Made by a program: the position numbers and the translations under genes
Assembly: GCF_000143415.4 (NCBI RefSeq)
Contig: NW_003314314.1
Span: 1,237,443-1,301,442, forward strand
Reading direction: 5' to 3'
DNA length: 64,000 nucleotides
Source: Selaginella moellendorffii
Taxonomy: Eukaryota > Streptophyta > Lycopodiopsida > Selaginellales > Selaginellaceae
Notes under the pieces: generated by a model
What the model saw: the letters and a program-made list of their open reading frames with translations, nothing else
What the model was told of the DNA's origin: nothing
Databases searched by the model: none
Part shown: positions 22,881-34,205 of the stretch, one piece after another
Layout of the letters: the number at the start of each line of letters is the position of its first letter
Numbering within the stretch: position 1 is the first letter of the stretch

Positions 22881-23946
22881 GGAGTGATATGGTGGAGCGT
22901 TGAGATGGGGTGGCACTCTAAGAAGGTGGCCAGTCTGATGTATTGAACTGAAGAAGTTAGCAATTGAAAAGGATGTCATAGTCGGTAAATGGAGGTGGCA
23001 TATGTCCACTGAGTGCTGGAGTAGAAGAAAGTGGTTTTGACTTCTGTGGCCTTGCCTAAAGATCCACCTAGGTGCCTTGAGTGAACAGGTTCACCTAGTT
23101 GGAAGAAAGTCGCTCTAGAAAAGCTAGTGCGTTGTCGGCAAATGGTCGTAAGGATATCTCGGAAATGGCACATCCAAATGAGATGGTGTCATTTGCTGCT
23201 GGTGCACATATGTGTGTCCGTGGTATGGTGTAAATGTGACCTCAAACGGAGATGTGAATGATGGTGAAAGAATGAAAGATGCAAGACGACCATCTAGAGA
23301 TAAGTGCGAGCAACGCTGCTGGAAGTGATTGGTGATGGAACTGTGAGTGTAGATGATATAGAATGAGTGAGGGTAATGTGTGAGGTGTAATAATGGTAAG
23401 GGAAGGACCAAAGAACCTGGAACATAGACCGAGCCAAACGAGGAACTTCCATACAAACGGCAATGCAGCCTGAGCACAAAATCCAAGGCATGGGCCATGG
23501 TCCAATGGAGAAACACCCTCTGAAAGTAAGAAAAGTAGCCATGAAAGTAAAGTGAAAGAAAGGAAGAAAAAGAAAAAGAAAAAGAAGAGAAGAGGAACGC
23601 CTCACCGGATGAAGCGTTTGAGATGAGAGTGGTTGTGAGTGTGTGGGAGCTCACGTCCATCAGCATCAACTAGCACATATGGTCCACCTCCGACGTGTCA
23701 TTGGACAAAGTAGGGGCCGGTCTAGCGAGGGGAGAACTTTGAAAGTGGCATAAACTCCTTGAGTAGAACAAGATCGTGATCCTCGAATGGTTCAGCAGAC
23801 CGCTGGTGATCAATGACTGACTTAATCTTCTGCTTGCCTCGAAGGAGATGTTCTGATGTGGATCATCGCTGTTCTTCCAAGGCAAGAACCTCCAAGTCAT
23901 GTGCATGAAGCTTGTCCTCATCGCTAAGCTACATTGCTGCTGCGTA

Positions 23947-24642
23947 TCAAAGTGAAAGTGAGAGTGATGGCACTTGGATCTCCACGGGAAGTACGGCCTC
24001 TGTCCCATAGACAAGGGAGAATGGGGTCGTAGAGATGGATGTCTTGAAGGACGTCCGAAAGGCCCACAATGCTGTAACCAAGTGCTCGTGCCAACACCTT
24101 GGGTGACCCTCCACAAGCTTTGAGATGACTATCTTCAATATCTTGTTGCTGGACTCTGCCTGATCATTGCGCTCAGGATAATAGCTGCTGCTTTTCACAT
24201 GCTTGACCTGCAGCTGCTGGAGAAGATGTTGCATCACCTGTCCAAGTAAGCCACTGCCACGATCGGAAACCAAAACAGCAGGAACTCCAAATCGGCAAAT
24301 GATATACTCGTAGACAAACTTTGCTGTAGATTGTTGATCTTCCTGTCGCAAAGGGGTGGCCTCAACCCATTTTGTGAAATAGTCTGTTGCCACGATGATG
24401 TAATGTTGTCCTTTTGAGCTTGGTGGGTGAATCGGGCCGATGAAGTCAAGTCCCTACTAGAAAAAGGGACTTGGAGAAGTAATGAGCTAGAAAGGAAGAT
24501 GTGGAACATGGCTCCAGGGGTTGAACTGTTGGCACTGTTCACACGCCTTTGCATAGGCCAAGCTATCCTGCTGAATCTGAGGCCAAAAGTAGCCATGGCG
24601 CAAGAGGAGCTGTGTTGTGACTCATCTCAAGAAATGCCCTGC
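23947..24642 (-). pseudogene. Integrase core of family F
   Basis: The minus frame includes FIGPIHPPSSKGQ, IVATDYFTKWVEATPLR, VLVSDRGSGLLGQVMQ, SYYPERNDQAESSNKIL (with the DQAE form of the catalytic glutamate block) and WAFRTSFKTSISTTPFSLVYG. This is a clear Ty3/gypsy integrase catalytic domain of the Tat/Athila kind. The part 24393-23947 is open; the upstream part is broken, and the solo A LTR at 24648 separates it from the rest of pol. Downstream, 23124-23669 is open but Phe/Ser-rich and probably not coding. Confidence 0.85.
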
Positions 24643-24647
24643 ACAAG

Positions 24648-25745
24648 TGTAGTGCACGTGGTTTTTACCCTTTATCCTATGGTGATTTACCATAGGATAA
24701 CACCACGAAGTGGAACCTAAACCCTCTTTGTGCCACGTGACACATGCCACATGTCCAAAGGATAGTGGTGTGGAACCTGAGGTTCAAGGCCTTGGCCACT
24801 GAACGAAGGAAAGGTGCCAAAGTCCCAAACATGGAGCCAAGGAGTGACGGAACCGAACCACGAAGGGACAAGAGCCTAGAGGGACTTGGAACAGTTCTAG
24901 AGCAACCTACATCCCATTGCTAGGACCAACACGCAAAACAGAGCCAAATGAAGTTTGGCACTATTTCGGCATACTGGTGGCCTAACGCAAGGACATGGGT
25001 ACTCCACCAGTTAGCATGGAATGGAACTTGGGCTTAGACCCAAGCCGGACACAAAACAAGGACAAACACATAAGTGAGAACTATACTATGCCTCAGGTTG
25101 GTCAGCCATGCCCGACCTACCCACTATCCCTACTATACATTTGGAACCCCCCACATCCCCCCCCCCACATCCCCCCACCCCCTCCCCCCCCCCCGTGAGG
25201 AACACACGCTTTGGGCTTTTACCCTAAGCCTCCTTTAGTATCAAGAGTTAGTCTTTGGAACAAGCTCGAAACTTACTAAATATGGAATGGTGCTAAATTG
25301 CGAATTTGGACACGGGACGAACACCATTGTGTTCAGGCCAATCTCTACATTCCGTAGATATGCCAAATGAGAGAATCTAGACACTTTCCATAAATAGCAT
25401 TTAGGACTGAAATGAGACTATGGTAGACATGGTAAGCTATCATGTATCAATATTAAGGGACTAGTCTCAATACGCGAGGGTTATTGTCAAGCCAGTGCAA
25501 GACGAAGCAAAAGAGAACTAAAAAGCCAGGCCAAGTATGTTTGGCTGAATAGACACTTAGGAATTCCGTCCTTATGCTCATCTGGCCAAGTATAGATGCA
25601 AAGTCTAGTTTATTAACACTTGAACAAGAGGGGCTGATAAAGAGTCCAGCAATACCAACCTCCTGCCATCATAGCAGTAAGGAAAGAGTGTTCGTAAGGA
25701 TTAATTGAAAACTAGTTTTTGATACCCGAAGTCACATTTGCAACA
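24648..25745 (-). repeat. Solo LTR, family A
   Basis: 1098 bp, plus-strand start TGTAGTGCACG and end ACATTTGCAACA. ACAAG is duplicated at 24643-24647 and 25746-25750. The hairpin at 24673-24699 is intact. It splits the integrase region of family F. Confidence 0.92.
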
Positions 25746-25750
25746 ACAAG

Positions 25751-26053
25751 AGTGAAAAGCACGAAGGAGCTCAGAGACCTCGTGTTCCCCACATACCGCA
25801 ACAAAACTTCCTAAGAAGTCCTCCTGTAAAGGTGTCCGTCGAGAAGGCAAAACCCCCGTGCTCGGATCTCCAATGCCTTTTGTTGTACTAGTGAGGAATC
25901 GGTTGAGAACTGATCTGAATCTAGGTACACTGCAATGTCCTGTAATGCTGCTGGGACCACAAAGGAAGTAGCTTCAACAACCAGGAACTCGCTTGGATCC
26001 ATCACACACTTCCGCCGCATGTGAAATGTTGGCTGGAACTCTTGGATGGTCAC
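25751..26053 (-). pseudogene. Family F pol, region before integrase
   Basis: The minus frame ends with QQKALEIRARGFCLLDGHLYRRTS, matching the segment between RNase H and the zinc-binding integrase N-terminus in plant Tat/Athila elements (A..FxLxDGxLYRR). The continuing part toward 25751 is cut by the solo LTR. Confidence 0.7.
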
Positions 26054-26103
26054 AATCCAAGATAAAGTATGAGGACTGTGAATCGGTCACTGTAAAAGAA
26101 AGG

Positions 26104-26971
26104 TTAGCACATTAAAATAGATGTGGAAATGGATACGGGCTCAGAGAAGTCAGCTATTTTGTTCTCCGCAGAATCAATCATCCAAACTCCAATGCCAGCA
26201 ACCTGGTTTTTGGGGCAGAAAGCACCATCAAAATAAGCTGTAATCATAGGAGTGCCCTCTTCTTCAAATAAAGATGTTGGGGACACCACATCCAGCAAGA
26301 CAATCTCTGGCAAGTCAAGCAAGAACGTTGTTGTTGGATCCGGAGTCTTTGTTTGTTGTTCTCTTTTCTTCTGATGCTCTGAGTGCTCAATGTCCAATGC
26401 AAAGACTATAGCCAGGTACTCCATAAGTGAAGGAAGGTCCTCCACCGAAGTCCAGTTCAAGTCTGGTCCTAAAGATTTAGTGTAATACCCTTGGATCTGT
26501 ACCAGGGGCACCATGGTAGGAAATTCTGAACTCAAAGAGCTATAACTCGCATGCAGCACGTCCCATTGGCTTGATTCTTCCTGCCAATTTTGTGTCTAGA
26601 TGTCATCTTCTGTCTCCAAGAAACAGCATGACAAAATACGCTTGGGGTTGTCAACTACCACGATTTTAGTAGGAAGATGCTGGCTGTGTGACACCTCAGA
26701 TAGTTGGTGAGGAGAATTGAGTTCAGCTGTGTCTTGTGAAATATGGGCCTGGTCTGGAGTGACTGTCATCTAGCTCCATAAGAGAGAGTTGATCCCATGC
26801 AAGAAACGAGTCAAGAAGCCCTTGCTCTATCAAGAAACACTCCGAAAAGCTGGATATGGGAGCCCGTACCCTATAAGCCCTGCCATCAAATAAAGAGGGT
26901 GTGGCGAAGGGCTCGGCTTTTGTTAGGCACCAGGTCAAGATAATAGGATAAGGAAAGGGCCCTGCAATCAA
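26104..26971 (-). pseudogene. Family F pol: RNase H with an extra upstream segment
   Basis: An open minus frame at 26559-26104 carries ITAYFDGAFCPKNQVAGIGVWMID, the start of an RNase H fold with its first catalytic Asp. The upstream part (26971-26560, stops present) continues in register and does not match RT blocks. This is the typical place of RNase H in Tat/Athila pol. The RT palm that should precede it is absent. Confidence 0.7.
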
Positions 26972-27025
26972 GTGATCACCCTTTTAGCCAGTTGGCTTAG
27001 GGTGTAAGGGATAGGATCCTAACAA
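26943..27025 (+). repeat. LTR family G fragment, left copy, with primer site
   Basis: GGATAAGGAAAGGGCCCTG, then CAGTTGGCTTAGGGTGTAAG, ending AGGATCCTAACA, followed by ATGGTATCAGAGCCC (tRNA-Met-type primer site, 27026-27041). The same sequence with 35 extra bases is at 29217-29331. Confidence 0.7.
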
Positions 27026-27099
27026 TGGTATCAGAGCCCAGTTTGATTCTCGTGGCTGACGAGTGGGGCAGGAATATTCTGAAGGAATATTCAACATAG

Positions 27100-28828
27100 T
27101 GAATCTAGAGGGTGAAAACTCATCAAGTACATCCCGTACTGCTGCTTCTCCCCCACACGTGCCTTGGTCCCCCAAGTCACGAACAAACAGCAAGTAGCTT
27201 GAAAGTGCTTTTCCATTACGACAAGCCCGCTTCAAAGATGTAGCAGAGAGCATAACAACTGGTGGTTGAACGCCCTCGCCAAACCACACATCTTTAACGC
27301 CACCATACTCCAGCAAGATACGCTTAATGCTCCACTTTATCTTTGGATCCACCTTCACCAACCATGGCATTCCAAGAATGAGATCCACACGATGGATATC
27401 CGCGAGATAAAAAGTCTCCACAAGTGTGGTTTTGCCAACCAACACTTCCAGCCCCTCGACACAAGCATCGAAATGCTGAGCAGAGGTAGCTGCAGCTTCC
27501 ACTGTGTATGGAAGAACTCCACGTGTGTTCAGGCGATGCTCCGCAACAAACTTTGCCGAAACAAAGTTGTCATCGCTCCCACTATCCAGTAAAATCTGCA
27601 CTGGATCGCCACGGAACACGCCCTCCAGCATTAAAGCTGATTCACGCGTATCCTCAAGCTCCATCTTGTTCCAAACACAATTGAGTTGACGAGCAACGAT
27701 TGAAAGTCTCTTCCTCTGACCGGAATGGTTGTTCTCGTCATCCTCACGCTGTAAAGCTTGCAACTTTTTAGTAGCTGACTTACCGTGAGAAGATGATTGG
27801 CCATTCTTCTTGTCCTGCTGCTTGTTCTTCAACTGCGAAAAATCAGCCTTGTAGTGTCCAAGTTCGCCGCAATGATGACAACCTTGTCTATAATTCTTCA
27901 CAAAGAACTTCTGCTTCTTGGACCCCTTTGCATCTGAAGTAGTCACCACCGACTTCAACCTGTGATGCTTGTTCCCATCCTTGTGTCCACAGCGATCATC
28001 ACGACGATTCTCGACAGAAGGACCCCGCGAACGCTTGCGAGACTTGTGCTTGTCATTGTCAAGTTGATGAGCCGCATCAAAGAGCTCCTCCAAACTCTTT
28101 ATAGGCTGAGAATGACGCAAGTGTTGCCGCATGCTCTCACTATGTAGGCCATCAATGAAGTAGGACTTGTTCTGATCTGGATCCTTCGTTGGAACACGAC
28201 TAATCAAGCGAGTAAGCTTCTCAATATAATCCCCGAGTGTCATTTTCCCTTGCTAGAAATGTCAAAGTTCTGTACGAGCATTCTCCACATCGTAATGAGG
28301 GGCAAAACGTAAATGGAAAGCAGCCTCAAACTCATCCATGGTAGACACTGGTGGTTTCTTATCCGCAACACAGGACTCCTCAAGCCAATTCCACCATCGA
28401 AGACCCGCATCACACAAAACCATCAGAATAGCCACTAAAGCCTCTGCATCTGGAGTTCCTCTAGCAGCCAAGAACTTCTTCACATTGGCTAGCCAAGCGA
28501 GACACTCGTCCACACCACCATCACCGGAAAAAGTTGGAATCTTGAGTCGATCTACCAAAGAAGGCTTACTTGGAGCACTACCCCGTCCAGCCTCGAGTGC
28601 CTCAACACGCCTACGCATGGTATCCATCATGCCATGCATCTCGTCTTGCATCTCTTGCTGGTTTTTATTAAGGGCTCGCAGCTCATGAACCACATCTTGA
28701 ATGGTCCAAATCTCCGCAGCTTCGTCAGCACCATCGTCGGCACCACCATCGACGATAGGATTCCAGCGTTCAACTTGGTCGGCCATCGCAACCAACTCCT
28801 CTAATACCAATGTTATGATCCGGCGCAA
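27100..28828 (-). pseudogene. Family D gag and protease (Ty3/gypsy)
   Basis: The minus strand opens at 28828 (MADQVERW at 28786) with a capsid-like gag: helical region, VDRLKIPTFSGDGGVDECLAW, LRWWNWLEE, and FAPHYDVENARTEL. Two stops near 28258-28250 follow, then a 419-codon frame from 28243 with MTLGDYIEKL, a zinc knuckle CHHCGELGHYKADF (the last Cys is replaced) and a protease with ILLDSGSDDNFVSAKFV and LILGMPWL. The DSG active site is kept. The primer site (reading TTGGTATTAGAGG on minus, 28799-28811) and LTR start lie just upstream. Pol proper is missing. Confidence 0.85.
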
Positions 28829-28905
28829 AAAGACAAAGATCTAGTTGCCTTAGACTATGCTATGCCACCTCTTGAGGTTCCTCACCACCCAACCACCCCC
28901 GAGAG
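28812..28905 (-). repeat. Family D 5' LTR, truncated
   Basis: 94 bases from TGTTATGATCC (plus strand) match the 3' part of the D LTR. It breaks off at CAACCACCCCC, where a plus-strand RT fragment starts. It abuts the primer site, which fixes the family orientation. Confidence 0.85.
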
Positions 28906-29220
28906 TTTTTTGATGAGTTTACTTGATGAGTTTTCTGATGTTTTTCCATCTGAACTTCCTCATGGATTGCCTCCATTACGAGGTGTGGAGCATGGGATTA
29001 CATTGGAGCCGGGGACGCGGCCAATTTACCGGCGTCCATTTCGGTTAAGTTATGCGGAGGAGCAAGAAGTTCAACGACAAATCAAGGAGTTACTTGAGTT
29101 TGGATTCATTCAGCCAAGTAAGTCTCCATTTGGTGCTTCGGTCTTGCTTGTGAAGAAGAAGGACGGTTCAATGCGAATGTGTATTGACTACCGCGCTTTG
29201 AACAAGAAGACAGTGAAGGA
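28906..29220 (+). pseudogene. Ty3/gypsy reverse transcriptase fragment
   Basis: Encodes [60 protein letters not shown] and [14 protein letters not shown]: the N-terminal RT blocks without stops. It runs opposite to the neighbouring D gag-protease and is cut at both ends by junctions (D LTR on the left, G LTR on the right). Confidence 0.85.
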
Positions 29221-29331
29221 TAAGGAAAGGGCCCTGAAGCTCTATTTCGTTAAAGTGGGATTAAAGGCTGCAATCAAGTGATCACCCCTTTAGCCAGTTG
29301 GCTTAGGGTGTAAGGGATAGGATCCTAACAA
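29217..29331 (+). repeat. LTR family G fragment, right copy, with primer site
   Basis: Longer copy of 26943-27025. Ends AGGATCCTAACA, followed by ATGGTATCGGAGCCA (29332-29346). Confidence 0.7.
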
Positions 29332-29351
29332 TGGTATCGGAGCCACGTATC

Positions 29352-29916
29352 CTAATCTTTACTCTCAAATAAAGAGAGTGAAGTTGAGAGATGTCTCGGG
29401 CTATCTGACTCACCTCCAACCATGTCAATCGCATTGCATGAGAAAGCATCAGTCATATAGATGGTCGATTCCACCACCAACTCGGGAAAAACCTCTATGA
29501 GCTCAAGAGGAAAGTATAGTGTGGAGGCCATTTTAGTTTGAGCCTGTTGGGCTTGCTGAGAAAGAGCTCTGCCGTGGTTGTTGAGAAAGGCGGCACTGTG
29601 GGTTCCATCGCTAATTTCCATCTTGCCTTGTGTGCTGCCAATGGTGCAATGGGCTATACCTTGCCATGAACGGCCAAGGATGATAGAGTCCTTCAAAGAG
29701 GGTGTTACAAGACGTTGGTAGTTAACCACAAGGAAATCCACCTCAGAAATAACACTTTGCACAGAGACCTTGACACCACAGCAAATGCCTACTGGAGGAA
29801 CAGTGTGGTTAGCGAAGGTCTTGAGCATGTAGAGGAACTCTCAGTGATCTATAGCTGTGCTGAAAGGGCAGTTTTGAGAGAGATAATGTTGCTTCCAAAA
29901 CTAGAATCAACCAAAA
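29352..29916 (-). pseudogene. Family F aspartic protease
   Basis: Just inside the solo C LTR, the minus strand reads DVLVDSSFGSNIISLKTA (a degenerate DSGS active-site block). The 159-codon frame from 29828 then has LVVNYQRLVTPSLKDSIILGRSWQ, the ILGRPWL block of plant Athila/Tat proteases. Upstream sequence continues across the insertion at 31551. Confidence 0.7.
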
Positions 29917-29921
29917 CATCC

Positions 29922-31550
29922 TGTAAGCGACTCCATTTTTCCATTCTACTTTAGTCACTTAACCACACCTCCAACCACTTGGAGGAGTCTCATTTACAAC
30001 CTCTATAAGTCCCACTCAGGACTTGGGGCTTGCTAGCCCCAAGAATGGCATCCATGCCACTCAACCTTTGCACATGGTCCTAGTGCTCCACGTGTCCGGT
30101 CCCATGACCGACACCCCAAGGCACCACTAATGTACCAGCCTGTTACGCTAGGCCATGCCCAATCACCTTGGTCACATCGGTGGTCCAACACCACCTGCAT
30201 TGCAATCCCGTCTCTCCAAAACTGGGCCATCCGTCCATGAGTGGTCATCCCAGATCCACTCTTTAGCATCCTTAGGATGCCCACATACATGGGGAATAGC
30301 CTTCCCTAATATCTCTTTTCTGGTCCCCACCAAGTCCCTTTCTGTCCTTGGCCGTGTTCGCCAACACTGCCACTGGATTAGGGCCCACAGGCCCGAACAC
30401 TAAGTCCCACGGTCCTCTGGGACTTCCTCACTACACGACTGTATCCTTGGTCCCTACACTAGAGGACTACTCCTCTTTCTTTCCACAGTCTGGGCCTTTG
30501 GGACAACATTTCGGAACACCGTGGCCCTATGCGGGCCTCATGGGTACTCTCCGTGCCTTCCGGCTTTAGCTGCTCTAGCCATGGGCTTAGAGTGAGGTTC
30601 CGTTGAGCCACACCAGGTATCCAAGTAGGTAGTGCCACCCATACTTGGACTGGGAGCATCGGCCAGTCGATCTCCCGGGGGAACTAGAGCCGGCTCTTGA
30701 ACACTTCACCAAGCTACCCCGCTTGTCGGTCCGTATTCACTCTAGTCTTGGACTTCCCAATGGTCAGTTCATCACCCAACACTGGGTCTGGCCTTCTTGG
30801 GCCAAACTGGCCTTTCCTGGCCAAACTGGCTCCACTGCAGTCCTCCTTTTACTATACTTTTGGAGCTCACCAAACCCCCCAGGGTCTAGGAGACGAACAC
30901 TTTGGGTTTTCACCCTCTCAGACTCGAACTCGGACTCGGACTCAGACTCGGACTCGGACATGGACTCGGACTCGGACATGGACTCGGACTCGGACTCGAT
31001 CTCAGCCTCGGCCTCAGTCTCGGTCCCGATCTTGGTCTCGGTCTCGGTCTCGGTCCCGGTCTCGGTCTCGACCTCGGATTCCATCTCGGGTCCTTCTCGG
31101 ATTCCATCTCGGGTCCATCTTGGACTCCATCTCGGACTCCGTCTCGGTCCACCTCGGACTCCATCTTGGGTCCATCTTGGACTCCATCTCGGACTCCGTC
31201 TCGGACTCCATCTCAGTCCACCTCGGACTCCATCTCAGACTCTGTCTCAGTCCATCTCGGACTCTGTCTCGGTCCATCTCGGACTCTATCTCGGGTCCAT
31301 CTCGGACTCCATCTCGAGTCCATCTCGGACTCCATCTCGGGTCCTTTTGGGTCCCTTTTTGGAGCCTCGCCTATTGCTCACTTCATGCTCGTTCCTTGAG
31401 CACTCCGTTGGGAGTTCCACTCCCGCTCTCAACCTTTCAAGTCGGAGCTTTTTAGTCCAAACGTGTTACGCACATTTGGCTTTTGCTTCGGCCACTACCA
31501 CGTGGCACCCTTTCGGCTCCACTTTGGGGCTTAGCGATTTGTGTCTCACA
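29922..31550 (-). repeat. Solo LTR, family C (1629 bp)
   Basis: Plus-strand ends TGTAAGCGACT and GTGTCTCACA. CATCC is duplicated at 29917-29921 and 31551-31555. Minus orientation is inferred from similarity of layout to family B. It carries a long GACTCGGACTC array (about 30920-31345) and splits the F gag-protease region. Confidence 0.9.
30920..31345 (-). repeat. GAGTCCGAGA-type array in solo C LTR
   Basis: On plus it reads as 6-base CTCGGA units, then 12-base CTCGGACTCCAT units. All six frames stay open for long stretches, giving false Ser-Asp, Arg-Thr, Leu-Gly and Glu-Ser/Thr repeat proteins. Confidence 0.88.
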
Positions 31551-31555
31551 CATCC

Positions 31556-32760
31556 ATCCTACAAGAGGAAGTACCAATCTGCACTAGGATGAAGAATGGA
31601 CCAGGATCTCCACCATATCTTGTCATGTTGACAATGTGCACCTCTTGAGGAGTCCTCTTGAGAGTGCTCTCTAGTGTTCCTGACCGTGCAAACTCCTCTA
31701 AACGCTGGCCGAATCCCGGGACAAGACACAACATGTCTCGGAGTGAAAAGGTGACGAGAGTGTCAACCAGTTGTTGAAGAACCGGCTCCAGAAATAAGAA
31801 TAGCTATTGGTGAGATCTTAGGAGGAGAAGAGAGTAGTGACTTGAAGGGGAGCTTACAAGCCATCCTCTATGTCACTGGATCTAGTGCCAACAGAGATTC
31901 ACTCTCAACCGGCGCCAGGGGATTTGTGGTAGGCTGAGCAGGTGTCTTCTTCTTCGCTTGGGCTCGAGTGGCTGTGGTTTGCTACTGTTGCCTATAGAGT
32001 TCCTTGGCTACCACAATTGTGTTGACTGATGAGGCTAGTGTCTTGCCTTTGCTTGACAAAGGGGCTGCCTCAATTGCTTGTCGCTCCAGCTGCTCCTGAT
32101 ATGTCTCTGGCCCCGAGACGATGTGGAATTATCAACGAAGGGATGCTGTTGGACACGTTGAGAAGATGGAGGTTGAAGCTCTGGGTGAAGCCTAAAGCAG
32201 TGCTGTGTGTTGTGTGTGTTTGTCTCCCAATGAGTCCACCAACGGGACTTAAATCTGCGTTCCCGAGCTATAGTGGCCTCTTTGCTCCACCAGCTCCTGG
32301 ACCAGTTTGTCATTGTGTGATTGTTGCTGAAGAATGATCTCCTTCAGCTGCTGCATCTCGTTGGCAAAGTTCTCAATAGCTGGAGGTGTATGCTCAATAG
32401 TGACGGGCTTTGTAACAGCTGCACAAGGTGACTCTGACAGGGTGATGGCTTGGTCAAAATAAACCCTAGCAATCCTCAAGTCAACAAGAAGCTCTCTTTC
32501 CAGCTTCATGGCAAATGAAAATGCCTCGCAATAAGACCTGAACGTCTTCTTAAGAAGTTTTCGCTGCAAGTTCTCATGCAGACCCGCTGTGAATGTCGTG
32601 ATCCCCTATTGCTCATCTTGGACCACTCTACGATCCCAATACTGCTTCCAATATGCTTGAAACCGGGTGATATAGTTAGGAACAGACTGGTGAGCACCCT
32701 ACCAGAACGAAAAGAGGTCAACGTAGATCTAAGTCACTGGAATCTGCCAAGGATGAATTG
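31556..32760 (-). pseudogene. Family F gag (decayed)
   Basis: Minus frames cover FSFAMKLERELLVDLRIARVYFDQAITL (32569-32249), an upstream piece with FKHIGSSIGIVEWSKMSNRG, and a Gln-rich downstream piece, with frameshifts between. The helical, Leu/Gln-rich make-up and the place before protease fit a plant Ty3/gypsy gag. No zinc knuckle was found. Confidence 0.6.
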
Positions 32761-33105
32761 GACTCGGCCCAAGAAGGTGTTGTGTTGTACCTCAGCTGCC
32801 TTTGGATGGTAGAAAGTTTACTCCATACCTTAGGGCCTTGAGATATGGTAAAAGGGTGCCAATTTGTCACACGTCTAGTTTGTACCGCCATCAAATACCT
32901 TGAACACTACAAATGCCCAGTCAAGGCAACTGGGTTGATAGGGGCAAGAAGACTATAGGCTAGTGCTCAAGTTGCTCAAAGTTGCCCAAAATGCCTGTGA
33001 TGAAAAGAAATAAGGGTCGAAATGGAAGGCGATCTAAGCCTCAAGCACACATAACTATATATCTGTAGGGTAACCGCCGAAGTAGCCGCCGAAGTAGCTG
33101 CCGAA

Positions 33106-33215
33106 GTAGCCGGTAACTGGTAACTGGTAACTAGTAACTGGGGACCTGTAACATGTAACTAGTAACCCCCTGCTCTCGCTCCTACTCCTGCGCCCGCTGC
33201 TACTGTCCCTGTTCC
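33106..33215 (+). repeat. GTAACTGGTAACTAGTAAC repeat, right copy
   Basis: Near-identical to 22765-22880 in the same orientation, followed by CTCGCTCCTACTCCTGCG. It lies between gag and the F LTR. Confidence 0.75.
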
Positions 33216-34007
33216 TATGCCAACTCCTGTTCCTGTTCCTACGCCTACCTATTCTTTGAAGATTGCTTTGTTCCCAAGGAACTTTTAACAAAGTTTAACC
33301 CAAAAGAGAAAAATGAGTCCTCTGGTCTCGATCCTTTTCCATTTTGACTGTTGGTGGGCTTGTTCGAAAGGGCTAAGCCCTGTTTACCCTCTATCATAGG
33401 AATTTGGGAAGAAGCCACCTCAATATTCCCCGAAATCCACAAAGAGGTAGCCCAGAACACCAACATTGCGGAAAAACATGTGCATGTCCGTGATGTAGAT
33501 TGATACTGAGGCGCCATTGGTATTTCTGGAAAGCCTAGGACCAAGAGCACCTCTAGAAACAAACAGCACTCAAAACAAAGCCCAGAGGAGCATGAATTCC
33601 TACTACAAAGATGACCCAATCTAGCTGAAGAAGAAAATCCTTTTGCATGTCGCTAATTTGGCCAAATCTAGCTCCAAGAATCACCACTACTCATAGATCT
33701 AGGCCAGATCTACAAGCCCAAATGCACTACTTTGAGAAATTGGGTTGAGGATCTAGGCGAGAAAGTGAAAACCCCCAAATTGTTCCTCAAACCGAGCCAA
33801 GAAACGTTGTATCTCCTCAAATACTGCACGGCTTGATGAGCGCTATACCTTGCTGGAAAGAGGAGCTCCAAACCTATCCAACACGCTCAAGATCAAACAA
33901 AACCACCGCAAGACAAACAAGGAATTCCCTCCCAAAGTTTGTAACCAAAAGAAAAAGAGAGAAATGACACCTCAGAAAGTGCTGCACGTCACACCGGGTT
34001 CACCATT

Positions 34008-34205
34008 TGTTGGGGGAAGGAGGGGCGCCTCCCCCAACGCTCGCTCAAACACGAGAAATACTTCAATGCTCTTTACAAAATCCCCTCCCACCCTTGCCCT
34101 TGTGCCTTGTGGGGCAAGGGTTTTATGCAAAGAAGATGGGGAATATTCCAAGGACCAGAATATTCCCTTTCTCTCTCTCACTCTCTTGGTGGTCACGCCC
34201 TAACA
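34008..34205 (-). repeat. 5' LTR of family F (198 bp)
   Basis: On the minus strand TGTTAGGGCGTGACCACC ... CCCCCAACA, followed inward by AATGGTGAACCCGG, which may be a primer site for a tRNA other than Met. Family A interior resumes immediately after on the right (34206). Confidence 0.75.

Larger units (their letters stand above)
22553..34205 (-). mobile_element. Family F: Tat/Athila-like Ty3/gypsy element, heavily interrupted
   Basis: On the minus strand, right to left: LTR (34205-34008), leader, gag (about 32760-31556), protease (29916-29352), an unclassified region plus RNase H (26971-26104), post-RNase-H region (26053-25811) and integrase (24642-23947), then a non-coding tail. Inserted in it are a solo C LTR (29922-31550), a D/G composite (26943-29345) and a solo A LTR (24648-25745). 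The reverse transcriptase core is missing. It sits in the interior of family A copy 2, which resumes at 34206. Confidence 0.7.

Noticed and set aside
23124-23669. 181-codon minus-strand frame downstream of the F integrase
   Set aside because: Phe/Ser/His-rich product of a purine-rich plus strand, overlapping frames in the same place, no domain.
30645-31592. Long open frames up to 315 codons with Ser-Asp, Arg-Thr and Leu-Gly repeats (also at 9862-10198, 20124-20438, 55944-56687)
   Set aside because: They are all produced by the stop-free GAGTCCGAGA-type array in B/C LTRs, open in several frames on both strands at once.
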